The position numbers and the translations under genes are program-made. The notes under the pieces were generated by a model that saw only the letters and a list, made by a program, of their open reading frames with translations, was not told the DNA's origin and made no database searches. This document shows positions 45,039 to 53,723 of a DNA stretch of 64,000 nucleotides, piece by piece (within the stretch, counting starts at the first letter, position 1; each line of letters starts with the position of its first letter). The stretch is from Azospirillum sp. (lineage in GTDB: Bacteria > Pseudomonadota > Alphaproteobacteria > Azospirillales > Azospirillaceae). The stretch is from NCBI GenBank assembly GCA_016124535.1, contig WGNK01000002.1:184571-248570 (forward strand), written 5' to 3'.

Positions 45039-45929
45039 ATGGAGCTACGACACCTTCGCTACTTCTGCGCGGTCGCAGAAGAGCTCAATATCACCAGAGC
45101 GTCAGAGCGTCTCCATATCGCCCAGCCGGCATTGACGCGTCAGATCAAGCAGTTGGAAGAGGAAATCGGCGCGGAACTATTCGGCCGGGAGCCGCGCGGG
45201 CTGAGCTTGACCCCGGCGGGCAAGTTCTTCGTTGAGCAGGCGCTGCAGGTCCTGGAGCGGGTCAGCAATGCGATCGAGGGTACCCGGCGGGTGGCGCGGA
45301 CCCGTCGGGCAATTTTCGGGGTGGGGTTTGTCCCGACCCTGTTCTATGGTTACCTGCCAAGCCTGATCCGCCGCCTGCGCCAGGACGAAACCATCGAAAT
45401 CATCCTGGCGGAACTGATGACGCTGCAGCAGATCCAGGCGCTCAAGGCCGGCCGCATCGACATGGGTTTTGGTCGGATTCGGATCGACGACCCGATGGTC
45501 GAGCAGGAGATGCTGTTCGACGAGCCGATCCTGGCGGCGTTGTCCTCTGCCCACCCGCTGGCGAAGCGCCCACCGTCTTTGGCCGAACTGGCCAAAATTT
45601 CGTTGATTACCTATCCGGCTTCGCCCGGCCCCAATTTCTCCGACATCGTGCTTGGCCTGTTCCGTCGGCGCGGCCTGGGCGTTCATGTGATCCAACAGAC
45701 GAATGACGTGCAAACGGCCCTCGGTCTGGTCGCCGCCGAGATGGGTTTCACCTTGGTGCCGGAGGTCGTCCGACATATTCAACGCGACGGCATCGTTTAC
45801 CTGCCCTTGGCCGAGAGCAACATCACGTCGCCCGTGCTCTGTTCGCGGCGCAAGGAACCACTGTCGGCCGTCATGCGGAAGGCGAACGAAATTCTGTACG
45901 ACCTGTTGAAAAAAGGGGATGATCGATGA
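45039..45929 (+). CDS. catR: LysR-type regulator of the ben/cat operon (CatR/BenM-like)
   Basis: 296 residues. The helix-turn-helix is at residues 1-60 (MELRHLRYFCAVAEELNITR, then AQPALTRQIKQLEEEIG), the standard LysR start, and the effector-binding domain follows (GFVPTLFYGYLPSLIRRLR, GRIDMGFGRIRIDD, AAEMGFTLVPEVV). The GRIDxGFGR pattern is typical of CatR/CatM/BenM, which respond to cis,cis-muconate. A GGGAGGGG site precedes the ATG at 45039. Divergent position and the ATAC-N7-GTAT site support control of catB and the rest of the operon. Confidence 0.85.
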   Translation: MELRHLRYFCAVAEELNITRASERLHIAQPALTRQIKQLEEEIGAELFGREPRGLSLTPAGKFFVEQALQVLERVSNAIEGTRRVARTRRAIFGVGFVPTLFYGYLPSLIRRLRQDETIEIILAELMTLQQIQALKAGRIDMGFGRIRIDDPMVEQEMLFDEPILAALSSAHPLAKRPPSLAELAKISLITYPASPGPNFSDIVLGLFRRRGLGVHVIQQTNDVQTALGLVAAEMGFTLVPEVVRHIQRDGIVYLPLAESNITSPVLCSRRKEPLSAVMRKANEILYDLLKKGDDR

Positions 45930-46033
45930 TTTCATGACCCGCCAGCCGATCGCACCAAAGGCCCCGCCGGCACTTGATCCGCGCTGGGAAGCCAGCCTGG
46001 CCGTGACCTTTCCCCGGCAAAGTGGACTCCGGG

Positions 46034-46130
46034 TTACGCAGTTCGAAGCTCGGCCTGCTCTGGGGTGATGTAGCCGATGGCCGAGTGGAGCCGCTGGCGA
46101 TTGTAATAGCCTTCGATGTAGGAGAACAGT
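46034..46130 (-). mobile_element. IS3-family transposase relic (C-terminus only)
   Basis: Reading leftward from 46130, the frame gives LFSYIEGYYNRQRLHSAIGY followed by ITPEQAELRTA and a stop at 46034. This is the characteristic end of the IS3 OrfB (rve) transposase. The rest of the gene is missing; sequences on both sides (46015-46030 and 46131-46190) resemble IS ends. Confidence 0.85.
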
Positions 46131-46212
46131 GAACCGCCCCGGGATTGCCGGAGGCCTTTTGGTTTGAGTCACGCCGCCAGGGGAGTGCCCCGGATTTCGG
46201 CATAGTAGCGCG

Positions 46213-46473
46213 CTCAACATCGATCCCGACATTGCCCAGAATACCACGGGACGGCGGGCGGCGGTTCCGGACCGGGTTGCGGCCCGCCCCGGCTATGTCG
46301 TCAGCCAGCGCATCCGCAAGCCGATCGAAGAGGTGTTCGGCTGGATAAAGACGGTCGGCGGCAAGCGCAAGCTCCACCACCGCGGTGCCGCCCTGGTCGG
46401 CTGCATGGTCACTTGCACCGCGGCAGCCTACAATCTGGTCCGGCTGTCCCGCTTGATCCCGGACGCGGCATGA
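46213..46473 (+). mobile_element. IS5-family transposase relic (C-terminus only)
   Basis: The plus-strand frame reads IDPDIAQNTTGRRAAVPDR, then GYVVSQRIRKPIEEVFGWIK, TVGGKRKLHHRGAALVGCM and AAAYNLVRLSRL before the stop at 46471. This matches the end of IS5-type DDE transposases. No start codon or N-terminal half is present. It marks the left edge of the AT-rich segment. Confidence 0.85.
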
Positions 46474-46642
46474 CCGCGCCCGGAGTCTGCCCGAGAGGCG
46501 GACCGACCGGGCTTCCCGCCCCGGCAGAGGGCTAAAATCCCTTCTGAACCCGCCAAATTGCGGGAGATATGCTCGTAAAAGCCGATTTTTTCGGAGCCAG
46601 TCACGCGGTAGCCCTCCGGGGAAAACCCTTTTCCGCAGCTTG

Positions 46643-47473
46643 CTAGGGGCATTTCATCCGTATCTTGCTACGTCTAAGAATATAGTTTTCATCGCTAAAT
46701 ATTTTTTTGGCAATTTCCGATGCTCTTCTGGCCTGAGATATATCGAAATTTCCCCCTAACACAATGGCTCCATAATATGCACCGCGGTCACTGTTTGGGC
46801 TGCAGACAAAAATATTATTCAACAGTTTAATATCGTCTATGTTTTTGACTGATACTCTTTTTTTATCCCATATTGTACGAAATTCTGCCAGCGCCTCTTC
46901 AAGCCAACTGCCGATTCTCGAAGATGCTAATACTACGTAGTAGCTTTCATGCTGATCACTCGAAGGCGCACTTCGAATATTCTCGTCTTCGGCGCGCATA
47001 GGGTATATATCGTTGGCGTGCGATTCCCAAGACTCTTCAATAGTTGATATGTTAGATGTGTCAAATATTTGCGCTGTAATTCTTTCGATATTAATGCCAA
47101 TCTGATTAATTGCAGTCACAACATTTTCTTTTGTTAGGATAACAGGCCTGTATTCCGGATGAAGCTGAAATAAATTTTCAGTAATGTCGTGGATACTATT
47201 TATAATTTCTCTTTTTCGTCCGAAATTTACTTCTTTGACAGAATCAGAAATATCATTATTATATTGTTTCTTGATTTCTTCTTTTTCGTATCCCGCAGCA
47301 TTATCTATGGCTTGCGTTAGAAGAAAGATCGCCGCTAGTGCAGCAATACTTATCAAGAAATAGAATATTATGACCAAGTCAACCAGTCTCGGAAGTCGTT
47401 CATGCCGAAATATGACGCCACTTGAAATAGTGATCAGGTGCTTTGTGTCCGATGCCTCTCGCACTTCAGGCAT
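46643..47473 (-). CDS. Unknown single-pass membrane protein, AT-rich gene 2
   Basis: 276 residues; not recognised. About 40 N-terminal residues precede one strong membrane helix (LVDLVIIFYFLISIAALAAIFLL, about residues 31-53 in part). A charged helical region follows (EKEEIKKQYNNDISDSVKEV), then a globular domain with YYVVLASSRIGSWLEEALAE and YGAIVLGGNFDISQARRASE. Codon use is AT-rich (Asn, Lys, Ile with A/T third bases), unlike neighbours, indicating transfer. GGGAG precedes the ATG at 47473. It follows its partner gene by 55 bases on the same strand. Confidence 0.65.
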   Translation of the reverse strand: MPEVREASDTKHLITISSGVIFRHERLPRLVDLVIIFYFLISIAALAAIFLLTQAIDNAAGYEKEEIKKQYNNDISDSVKEVNFGRKREIINSIHDITENLFQLHPEYRPVILTKENVVTAINQIGINIERITAQIFDTSNISTIEESWESHANDIYPMRAEDENIRSAPSSDQHESYYVVLASSRIGSWLEEALAEFRTIWDKKRVSVKNIDDIKLLNNIFVCSPNSDRGAYYGAIVLGGNFDISQARRASEIAKKIFSDENYILRRSKIRMKCP

Positions 47474-47528
47474 GTTCTGTCTCCCACGGTGACTCAATTT
47501 TAGGTTTTACTAGAACACCACTAGATCA

Positions 47529-48344
47529 TTATATTGGGCAAGTAAAAATTCCATTTTTTACTACAAGAAATTTCATGTTTTTAAATTTACTTGAAAGGTC
47601 TTGGTACTCCCTTATAACATCATCCGGTCTTCTCCCATTCATTTCCCTGCTATTCATTTTGACCGCGTGAATTCCACCAGCTTTGCTGCGACACTCTCGG
47701 GTATATTTGAATTCACGAGGGTATTTTGACTTACTCTCTTCATTTTTTTTATTTAGACTTTCACTTGACAAAGAGATATTCGAAATTATTATGTACTCGA
47801 TGTTATCTCGTCCTTTGGGTCCCGCGAGATATGCATCTGAGTCCAGGTAAATGTCGATCAATTTATTTCTGGCCTCGGACACTCTATCTTTGTTAGAGTC
47901 AATATATCGGGCAACAGCCTCCGAAAGGACTCGGTCAACCATCAGCTTCGGCAAATCTCGTTCAATATTTTCGCTGGCAATTCGTTCGGCTTCGGCTACG
48001 GAAGCTTCGTATATTTTTGCCGCCATGTCTTTTATCTCATTGGTCTTGACTTCATCGGAGACATTTTTCAGCAGTGTTGTCTTATATTCTTCTAGCGCGT
48101 GACCAATAGCGTCCTTCATATGGATTTTTAGATTTTCTGTTAGAGATGTCTCCTTGCCATAGAGATACCAACCGGTCGCAGCGATAACTATTGCGACGGT
48201 AACTAGAAGAAATGTAATAACTCGCCAAACAATTCGTAAAGTCATCCAGTCGCAGAATTCGGCAAGAGAAATACCAAGATACCTTGTCGTTCCATCACCT
48301 GAGGCAGCATAACCGGTCTTTACGCTTTTTAATGACCCATTCAT
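47529..48344 (-). CDS. Unknown single-pass membrane protein, AT-rich gene 1
   Basis: 271 residues; not recognised. A 40-residue N-terminus is followed by one membrane helix (VWRVITFLLVTVAIVIAATG, about residues 39-58), then a long coiled-coil-like region (LTENLKIHMKDAIGHALEEY through AEAERIASENIERDL, about 70-140) and a C-terminal domain with IEYIIISNISLSSE and MKFLVVKNGIFTCPI. Layout and composition resemble the gene downstream, so the two probably work together. GGAG lies nine bases before the ATG at 48344. Confidence 0.65.
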   Translation of the reverse strand: MNGSLKSVKTGYAASGDGTTRYLGISLAEFCDWMTLRIVWRVITFLLVTVAIVIAATGWYLYGKETSLTENLKIHMKDAIGHALEEYKTTLLKNVSDEVKTNEIKDMAAKIYEASVAEAERIASENIERDLPKLMVDRVLSEAVARYIDSNKDRVSEARNKLIDIYLDSDAYLAGPKGRDNIEYIIISNISLSSESLNKKNEESKSKYPREFKYTRECRSKAGGIHAVKMNSREMNGRRPDDVIREYQDLSSKFKNMKFLVVKNGIFTCPI

Positions 48345-48974
48345 GATAGAATCTCCACTTAACAATGCTGTCGGTAATCCCTAGCGCCCGAGCCATGCTG
48401 GCATGCCCACAGGTCACATGCAAGCTCATTTTTGATTGATACAATAGATAGAGGAAATTTTGTTTTTACTCTTATTGTTTTTTGATCCGCCATGACATCG
48501 GTATATTGAGGTTTTCCCAACAATCTTGACAAGTGATTCAGAAGATTCCAAAATATTCAGGCTTATCGTGTCCAATTTACCTGCCCTGAATAAGTTAATT
48601 ATTTAGCGCAAATTGTAATGTTTTATCTGATGATGCGACTCATGCAAGATTTTTTTGAAAAAATTCAAAATATAGCAGGGATCACGGTTCTATTGAATTC
48701 TCTTGTGTACCGGTACCGGGATTTTCGATATGGCGATAGAGCACCAGAGTATCGGCATGGGGCGTTCGTCAAGCTCGGAACACGTTGTCGCGGGAGGGGG
48801 GGAGCGCATCGGATCAACCGGTTTTCGCCGGTCGCGCGGTTAAACCCCGGCCGAGGCGCACAACCGGCCCGCCGGCAACCATTTCTTTACCATATGGGCG
48901 GAAACAATCGCGTTCCGATCGGCTTGGCAGGCTGAGTTTGAGCGCGGTCGCGGCTTGCAGACAGGAAAAGGCCA
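48345..48974. other. 630-bp interval, AT-rich then GC-rich
   Basis: The AT-rich composition of the two genes continues to about 48715 and then switches to normal GC, marking the right edge of the acquired segment. A perfect TTGACA at 48526 on the plus strand has only weak -10 partners. A 105-codon frame at 48618-48935 crosses the composition switch and is not a credible gene. No IS end was found on this side. Confidence 0.5.
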
Positions 48975-50342
48975 ATGTTTCTCGATTGCACGCCCAAGAT
49001 TGCTCAGAACCCGCCCCGGCATGGCTATGGGGTCGCGGTGACCGATCTCGACGGCGACGGCTGTTTCGAGTTCCTGGTCGCCGGCTATGGCTGTGCCAAC
49101 CTGGCGCTGAAATGGGACGGCGGGCGATTGGTCGATACCGCCGACCCGGTTCTGGCCGATGTCGTCGGCGAGGCGGTCGGGGTCTGTGCCGCCGATGTCG
49201 ATGGCGACGGCCGGGAAGAGATCTACATCCTCAATGCCGATAAGGCGGGGGGCCGGAAGCGTCATCCCGACCGATTACTGGCGTCGTTCGGGCCACGCTG
49301 GTTCGATCTGCTGGCCCAGCCTGAGTCCATGGCGACGGCGAATCGCGCCAACGGCCGCTCCGTCGCCTGCCTCGACCGCCAGGGTCGCGGGCGCTATGGC
49401 TTCGTCCTGGCCCCCCAGGGCGGAGCCCTCAAGCTGATCGAGATGGCGCGACGCGGCCGGCTGTTCGACGCCGCCGAGGAAGCCGGGCTCGATCTCGACG
49501 GGCAGTGCCGCTCGCTGCTGGCGCTGCCGCTGGTCTCGGGGCGCATGGACCTGTTCGTCGGCAACGAGAACGGCGCCAATTTCCTGTTTCGCAATCGCGG
49601 TGACGGCAGTTTCGATGAGGTCGCCGAGACCCTGGGCGTCGCCGACACGCATCAAAGCGCCCGTGGCGCGGTCGCCCTGGATGCCGATGGCAACGGCCTG
49701 TTCGACATCCTGTGCGGCAATTGGAAGGGATCGCATCGCTTGTATTTACAGATGGCCGGTGGCGCCTTTGACGACCAGGCGCCCGACGAGATGCGGGCCC
49801 CGTCCAAACTGCGCACCGTGATTGCCGCCGATTTCGACAATGACGGCTACGAGGAAGTGCTGTTCAATAACTTCGGCCAGCCCAACCGCCTGTTCGGCTG
49901 GCGCCACGACCGCTGGCTGCCGATCGAAATCGGCGATGCCGCGGAGCCTGACTTTTTCGGCACCGGGGCCGCGGTCGCCGATATCGACCGCGACGGTCAC
50001 CTCGAACTGCTGATCTCCCACGGTGAGGGCGCCGCCCAGCCGCTATCGTTCTACCGGCCGATCCCGAACGACAATGCCTGGCTGCGGGTGATGCCGCTGA
50101 CCCCGACCGGTGCGCCGGCGCGCGGTGCCGTGATCACCGTCAGTGCCGGCGGCCGCACCCAGCGTCGGGCGATCTGTGCCGGCAGCGGCTATCTCTGCCA
50201 GATGGAGCCGGTCGCCCATTTCGGGCTGGGCGATCTGGGCCAGGTGGACCAGGTCGAGGTGCGCTGGCCCGACGGCGTCGCCGCGGTGATCGATTCGCCA
50301 CCGCTCCGCCGCCTGCTCCCGGTTCCCCACCCGCCCGCCTGA
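48975..50342 (+). CDS. FG-GAP/VCBS repeat protein with ASPIC/UnbV domain
   Basis: 455 residues. Several calcium-binding-type blades are visible: VTDLDGDGCFEFLVAG, AADVDGDGREEIYI, ALDADGNGLFDILCG, AADFDNDGYEEVLFNN, VADIDRDGHLELLI. They predict a beta-propeller. The C-terminal 90 residues are an ASPIC/UnbV domain (ARGAVITVSAGGRTQRR, then VAHFGLGDLGQVDQVEVRWP). No signal peptide is seen at the chosen start, which is odd for this usually exported family. Role unknown; such proteins are thought to bind surfaces or glycans. Confidence 0.8.
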   Translation: MFLDCTPKIAQNPPRHGYGVAVTDLDGDGCFEFLVAGYGCANLALKWDGGRLVDTADPVLADVVGEAVGVCAADVDGDGREEIYILNADKAGGRKRHPDRLLASFGPRWFDLLAQPESMATANRANGRSVACLDRQGRGRYGFVLAPQGGALKLIEMARRGRLFDAAEEAGLDLDGQCRSLLALPLVSGRMDLFVGNENGANFLFRNRGDGSFDEVAETLGVADTHQSARGAVALDADGNGLFDILCGNWKGSHRLYLQMAGGAFDDQAPDEMRAPSKLRTVIAADFDNDGYEEVLFNNFGQPNRLFGWRHDRWLPIEIGDAAEPDFFGTGAAVADIDRDGHLELLISHGEGAAQPLSFYRPIPNDNAWLRVMPLTPTGAPARGAVITVSAGGRTQRRAICAGSGYLCQMEPVAHFGLGDLGQVDQVEVRWPDGVAAVIDSPPLRRLLPVPHPPA

Positions 50343-50408
50343 ACCCGCCTGCTGAACCCACCCCCGGCACCTGTTGCCAAACCGGAAGCGGGCTTCGCTC
50401 AGCCTCCG

Positions 50409-51416
50409 CTATTGCCGCAGTTCGCGGGCGGCGCGGTCGACCCGCTCGAGCAAGCCGTCGAGACCCAGGCCGGAGGCCTGCACAGCACTCTCGTACATCG
50501 TTTTGAACCAGCTTTCCTTGGGCCGCAGCGCAGCAACATCGGCGGTGCGCACCTTGTCCACCACTTCCTTGGCATCGAGCTGCTGCGGGCTGCGGGCCGG
50601 CAGAGCCTCGGGATTGCCGGTGGCATAGGCGATCGGTGTGCAGGCGGTGGTGATCTTGCTGCCGCCGAGCCAGCCGGGCCCCCCGGCAACATTGCCGATC
50701 CCGACCTCCTCGGCGACATAGACCGGCTTGTCGCCGCTGACCGTCGCGCGCAACATGGCCCGGTCGATCACCGGCAGGAACACCAGCTTGCTGTCATTGA
50801 TCGCCTTGAAGCGCGGGCTGGTGCTGTCGGGCAGTTCGACGAAGAAGGCGACATCGGCGGCACCCTTGGCGACCTCGGCAATCGCCGCGTCGGCCGAGGC
50901 CAGATAGGTGAATTTGGCGCTCGCCAGCGGCGCGTCGAGGGTCTGCAGGAAACGCAGGCTGGACGCCGCGGCGCTGGTTTGGGGGCCGGTGACGATGCGC
51001 AGGCGGCGGGCGTAGCTCTGAACTTCGCCCCAGGTCTTGAGCCGGTCGGCACTGGCCGGTGCCACGGCAGCAAACAGGCATTCCAAAGCCACATCGTTGC
51101 GGATGACGGTCAGGCGCTTGGCCAGATCGGCCTTCGTCGCCATCTCGGCCGCCAGCACATCGGTCTGGACCAGGGCGATCGCGCCGGGGTCGGCAGCCAG
51201 CTTGGTCACCGTATCGGCGCCGCCCAGGGTTTCCGCGATCTCGTATTTGAAGAACGCCCGCCCGAGGAAATCGCGGAGCAGCGGCCCGAACGCGGTATAA
51301 TAGATGCCGGTTCTGGGTCCCGCATAAATCTTGCTCTGCGCGGTCGCCGGCGTCGCCGCAGCGCACGCCAGCCCTATCGCGAGACCGCCGATCAGGGCGC
51401 CGTTCCAGACACGCAT
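50409..51416 (-). CDS. TAXI-family TRAP-type solute-binding protein
   Basis: 335 residues. A signal peptide (RVWNGALIGGLAIGLACAAA, cut near ATAQ) is followed by the periplasmic binding protein fold of the TAXI family (KIYAGPRTGIYYTAFGPLLR; IALVQTDVLAAEM; KGAADVAFFVELPDS). In complete TRAP-TAXI systems it delivers ligand to a fused DctQM membrane protein; none is encoded nearby. AGGAG precedes the ATG at 51416. The ligand is unknown. Confidence 0.8.
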   Translation of the reverse strand: MRVWNGALIGGLAIGLACAAATPATAQSKIYAGPRTGIYYTAFGPLLRDFLGRAFFKYEIAETLGGADTVTKLAADPGAIALVQTDVLAAEMATKADLAKRLTVIRNDVALECLFAAVAPASADRLKTWGEVQSYARRLRIVTGPQTSAAASSLRFLQTLDAPLASAKFTYLASADAAIAEVAKGAADVAFFVELPDSTSPRFKAINDSKLVFLPVIDRAMLRATVSGDKPVYVAEEVGIGNVAGGPGWLGGSKITTACTPIAYATGNPEALPARSPQQLDAKEVVDKVRTADVAALRPKESWFKTMYESAVQASGLGLDGLLERVDRAARELRQ

Positions 51417-51580
51417 GGTGGTTCTCCTGAGATCACATCGGGGCGCCAAGGCCCTGGCTTGCAGGGTCAAGTCCTATCGGCGAACGGACTTGCAATCAAG
51501 CCGGTCGTCGCAACCGGTTCCCGCCTGCCCGATTTATCGCTATGGTCCGGCCGCCCTGCCCCCCCTGTCGCGAGACCGCC

Positions 51581-52102
51581 ATGTTGGATAAAGTCGAACG
51601 CCTGATCGAACTGGTCATCTTCCGGAGCCGCTGGTTGTTGGCACCAATCTATCTCGGCCTGGCGCTCGCCATGGTCGCGCTGGTGACCAAATTCGCCCGC
51701 GAGTTGGTCGAAAGTTTCGGTCACATTTTCTCCATGACCAGCAATGATGTCATTTTGATGATGTTGTCGCTGATCGACCTGTCGCTGGTCGCCAATTTGA
51801 CGCTGATGGTGGTGTTTGCCGGCTACGAAAATTTCGTTTCGAAATTCGACCTCGGCGAGCATCCCGACCGGCCGAGTTGGATGGGCCATGTCGATTTCAG
51901 CAGCCTGAAGCTGAAGCTGATCGCCTCGATCGTGGCGATCTCGGGCATTCATCTGTTGCGCAGCTTCATGGACATTGCCGCCGAGAACAAGGAGAACCTG
52001 GCCTGGATGGTCGGCATCCATATGGCCTTCGTGGTCTCCGGCGTTCTGCTGGCACTGATGGACCGCATCGCCGGCGATACTGTCAAGCACAACAACACCT
52101 AG
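51581..52102 (+). CDS. UPF0114 family membrane protein (YqhA-like)
   Basis: 173 residues with about three or four membrane helices. The family signature is clear: RSRWLLAPIYLGLALAMVAL near the start, MMLSLIDLSLVANLTLMVVF in the middle and LKLKLIASIVAISGIHLLRSF later. The function of UPF0114 is not established. The ATG at 51581 gives the usual N-terminus (MLDKVERLIEL). It lies 25 bases before recO. Confidence 0.88.
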   Translation: MLDKVERLIELVIFRSRWLLAPIYLGLALAMVALVTKFARELVESFGHIFSMTSNDVILMMLSLIDLSLVANLTLMVVFAGYENFVSKFDLGEHPDRPSWMGHVDFSSLKLKLIASIVAISGIHLLRSFMDIAAENKENLAWMVGIHMAFVVSGVLLALMDRIAGDTVKHNNT

Positions 52103-52127
52103 AGGACGAACCGCCGGGGACCCGCCG

Positions 52128-52865
52128 ATGGACTGGACCGACCAGGGGATCGTGCTGTCGGCTCGTGCCCATGGCGAAAATTCGGCGATCGCGGTGCTGC
52201 TGACCCGCGAGCATGGCCGCCATGCCGGGCTCGCCCGCGGCGCCCGGAGCCCGCGCAAAAGCGGCGTGCTGCAACCCGGGAACCTGGTCGCCGCGCAGTG
52301 GCGGGCCCGGATTGCCGAACATCTCGGGCAATACCTGGTCGAACCGCTCCACAGCCATGCCGGGCTTTGGCTCGACGACCCGCTGCGGCTGGCGGCGCTG
52401 TCGGCTGCCTGCGCGGTCGCCGAGGCCGCGCTGCCCGAACGCGAACCCCACCCCGCGGTGTTCGACGGCCTGCGCGCCTGGCTCGACGGCCTGCCAGGCC
52501 CGTTTTGGGCCGAAGCCTATGTCGGCTGGGAACTCGGGCTGCTCGGTGAACTCGGCTTCGGGCTGGAACTGGACCGGTGTGCGGTCTCCGGCAGCAATGA
52601 CTTTCTGGCCTATGTCAGCCCCCGAACCGGCCGCGCCGTGTCCCAAGCCGCCGGGGAGCCCTTCCACGACCGCCTGTTGCCGCTACCGGGCTTCCTGATC
52701 GGCCAGGGCGGCGGTGGCCCGGCGGAAATCATCGACGGCCTGGCGCTGACCGGCCATTTCCTGGAACGCCACGCCTTTGCCGGCGCACCCCTGCCCGCCG
52801 CCCGGCTGCGGCTGGCCGAGCGCCTGGCGACAATCCGGGCGGCCCCCCCGCCACCGATCCCGTAG
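52128..52865 (+). CDS. recO: DNA repair protein RecO
   Basis: 245 residues. It helps RecF/RecR load RecA on single-stranded gaps. The N-terminal OB fold (MDWTDQGIVLSARAHGENSAIAVLLTREHG in part) and GLARGARSPRKSGVLQPGNL are typical, and the C-terminal helical part includes ELGLLGELGFGLELDRCAVSG. The four-cysteine zinc site of some RecO proteins is not present, as in other alphaproteobacteria. Confidence 0.93.
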   Translation: MDWTDQGIVLSARAHGENSAIAVLLTREHGRHAGLARGARSPRKSGVLQPGNLVAAQWRARIAEHLGQYLVEPLHSHAGLWLDDPLRLAALSAACAVAEAALPEREPHPAVFDGLRAWLDGLPGPFWAEAYVGWELGLLGELGFGLELDRCAVSGSNDFLAYVSPRTGRAVSQAAGEPFHDRLLPLPGFLIGQGGGGPAEIIDGLALTGHFLERHAFAGAPLPAARLRLAERLATIRAAPPPPIP

Positions 52866-52979
52866 CGATCGCTTTCGCCTGGGCAAGCCATCCGCTATAG
52901 GGGAGCCGGGATTATCGACAGGGTTGCCGGTGATGGGCGTTTTTTATTCTTGGATGGGATGCCGCCGCGGACGGATGCC

Positions 52980-53723
52980 ATGACGACTAGGCAGTGGTGG
53001 TGGGTGGCTGGATCGGTTGGGGTGCTGCTGATCGTCGTGCCCGGAATCGATCTCACGATCTCAGGCTGGTTTCACGATCCGATCGCCGATGATCCCAACC
53101 AGAATTTCTATCTCCGCCAGTCGCTGGTTCTGGCCGCTTTCCACCAGGCGATACTGATCTTCGCCCATGTCGCCGGGATCGCGCTGATCCTGGGCTCTGC
53201 CTATGCTGCCGTTGTCGGTCGGTTCTGGGGACTGGAGCGCAAGGCCTGGCTGTTCCTGCTGCTCGCCTTCGCGCTCGGTCCCGGCCTGACCGCCAATGTC
53301 GTGTTCAAGAATGGCTGGCACCGCGCCCGGCCGTCGCAGGTCGAGCAGTTCGGCGGAAACCTCCGCTTTACCCCGCCGCTGGTGATCTCCGACCAATGCG
53401 GCCACAACTGCTCGTTCGTCGCCGGAGATCCCTCGGTGATGTTTGCGGTGACGGCGCTCGCCTATGTCGTTCGCCGGCGCCGTCGGGCATTCTTCTATGG
53501 CGGGCTCGGGCTTGGCCTGCTGGCCGGCGCCCTGCGCATCGTCATGGGTGCGCATTTCTTCAGCGATGTTCTGTTCGGCGGCGCTTTCATGCTGGCCATC
53601 GCAGCGGGTGTCCACGCCCTGCTCTATGGCCGGGCCGCCACCGCCGCCGCCTGGCGGGAGTGGCTGCCGCTGCGCCGCGCTCCGCCTGGCCCTACCCCGC
53701 CAGCATCGCCAGCGCCGCATTGA
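52980..53723 (+). CDS. PAP2-family phosphatase with altered motif 2
   Basis: 247-residue inner-membrane acid-phosphatase-like protein with about six helices. Motif 1 is KNGWHRARP (KX6RP) and motif 3 is [11 protein letters not shown] (RX5HX3D). Motif 2, normally PSGH or SGHAS, reads CSFVAGDPS, so the catalytic general-acid histidine is replaced by Asp. The cysteine-rich lead DQCGHNCS is shared with some lipid phosphatases. It may act on lipid A, undecaprenyl diphosphate or phosphatidylglycerol phosphate, or be inactive. An ATG at 52950 would add ten residues. Its 3' end overlaps the convergent valS by 32 bases. Confidence 0.8.
   Translation: MTTRQWWWVAGSVGVLLIVVPGIDLTISGWFHDPIADDPNQNFYLRQSLVLAAFHQAILIFAHVAGIALILGSAYAAVVGRFWGLERKAWLFLLLAFALGPGLTANVVFKNGWHRARPSQVEQFGGNLRFTPPLVISDQCGHNCSFVAGDPSVMFAVTALAYVVRRRRRAFFYGGLGLGLLAGALRIVMGAHFFSDVLFGGAFMLAIAAGVHALLYGRAATAAAWREWLPLRRAPPGPTPPASPAPH

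Noticed and set aside
46643..48344. Prophage remnant
   Set aside because: No integrase, structural or lysis genes, and no tRNA attachment site; only IS relics border it.
48618..48935. 105-codon plus-strand frame at the edge of the AT-rich segment
   Set aside because: It spans the abrupt composition change, and its second half is Arg/Pro/Gly text; no supporting ribosome site.
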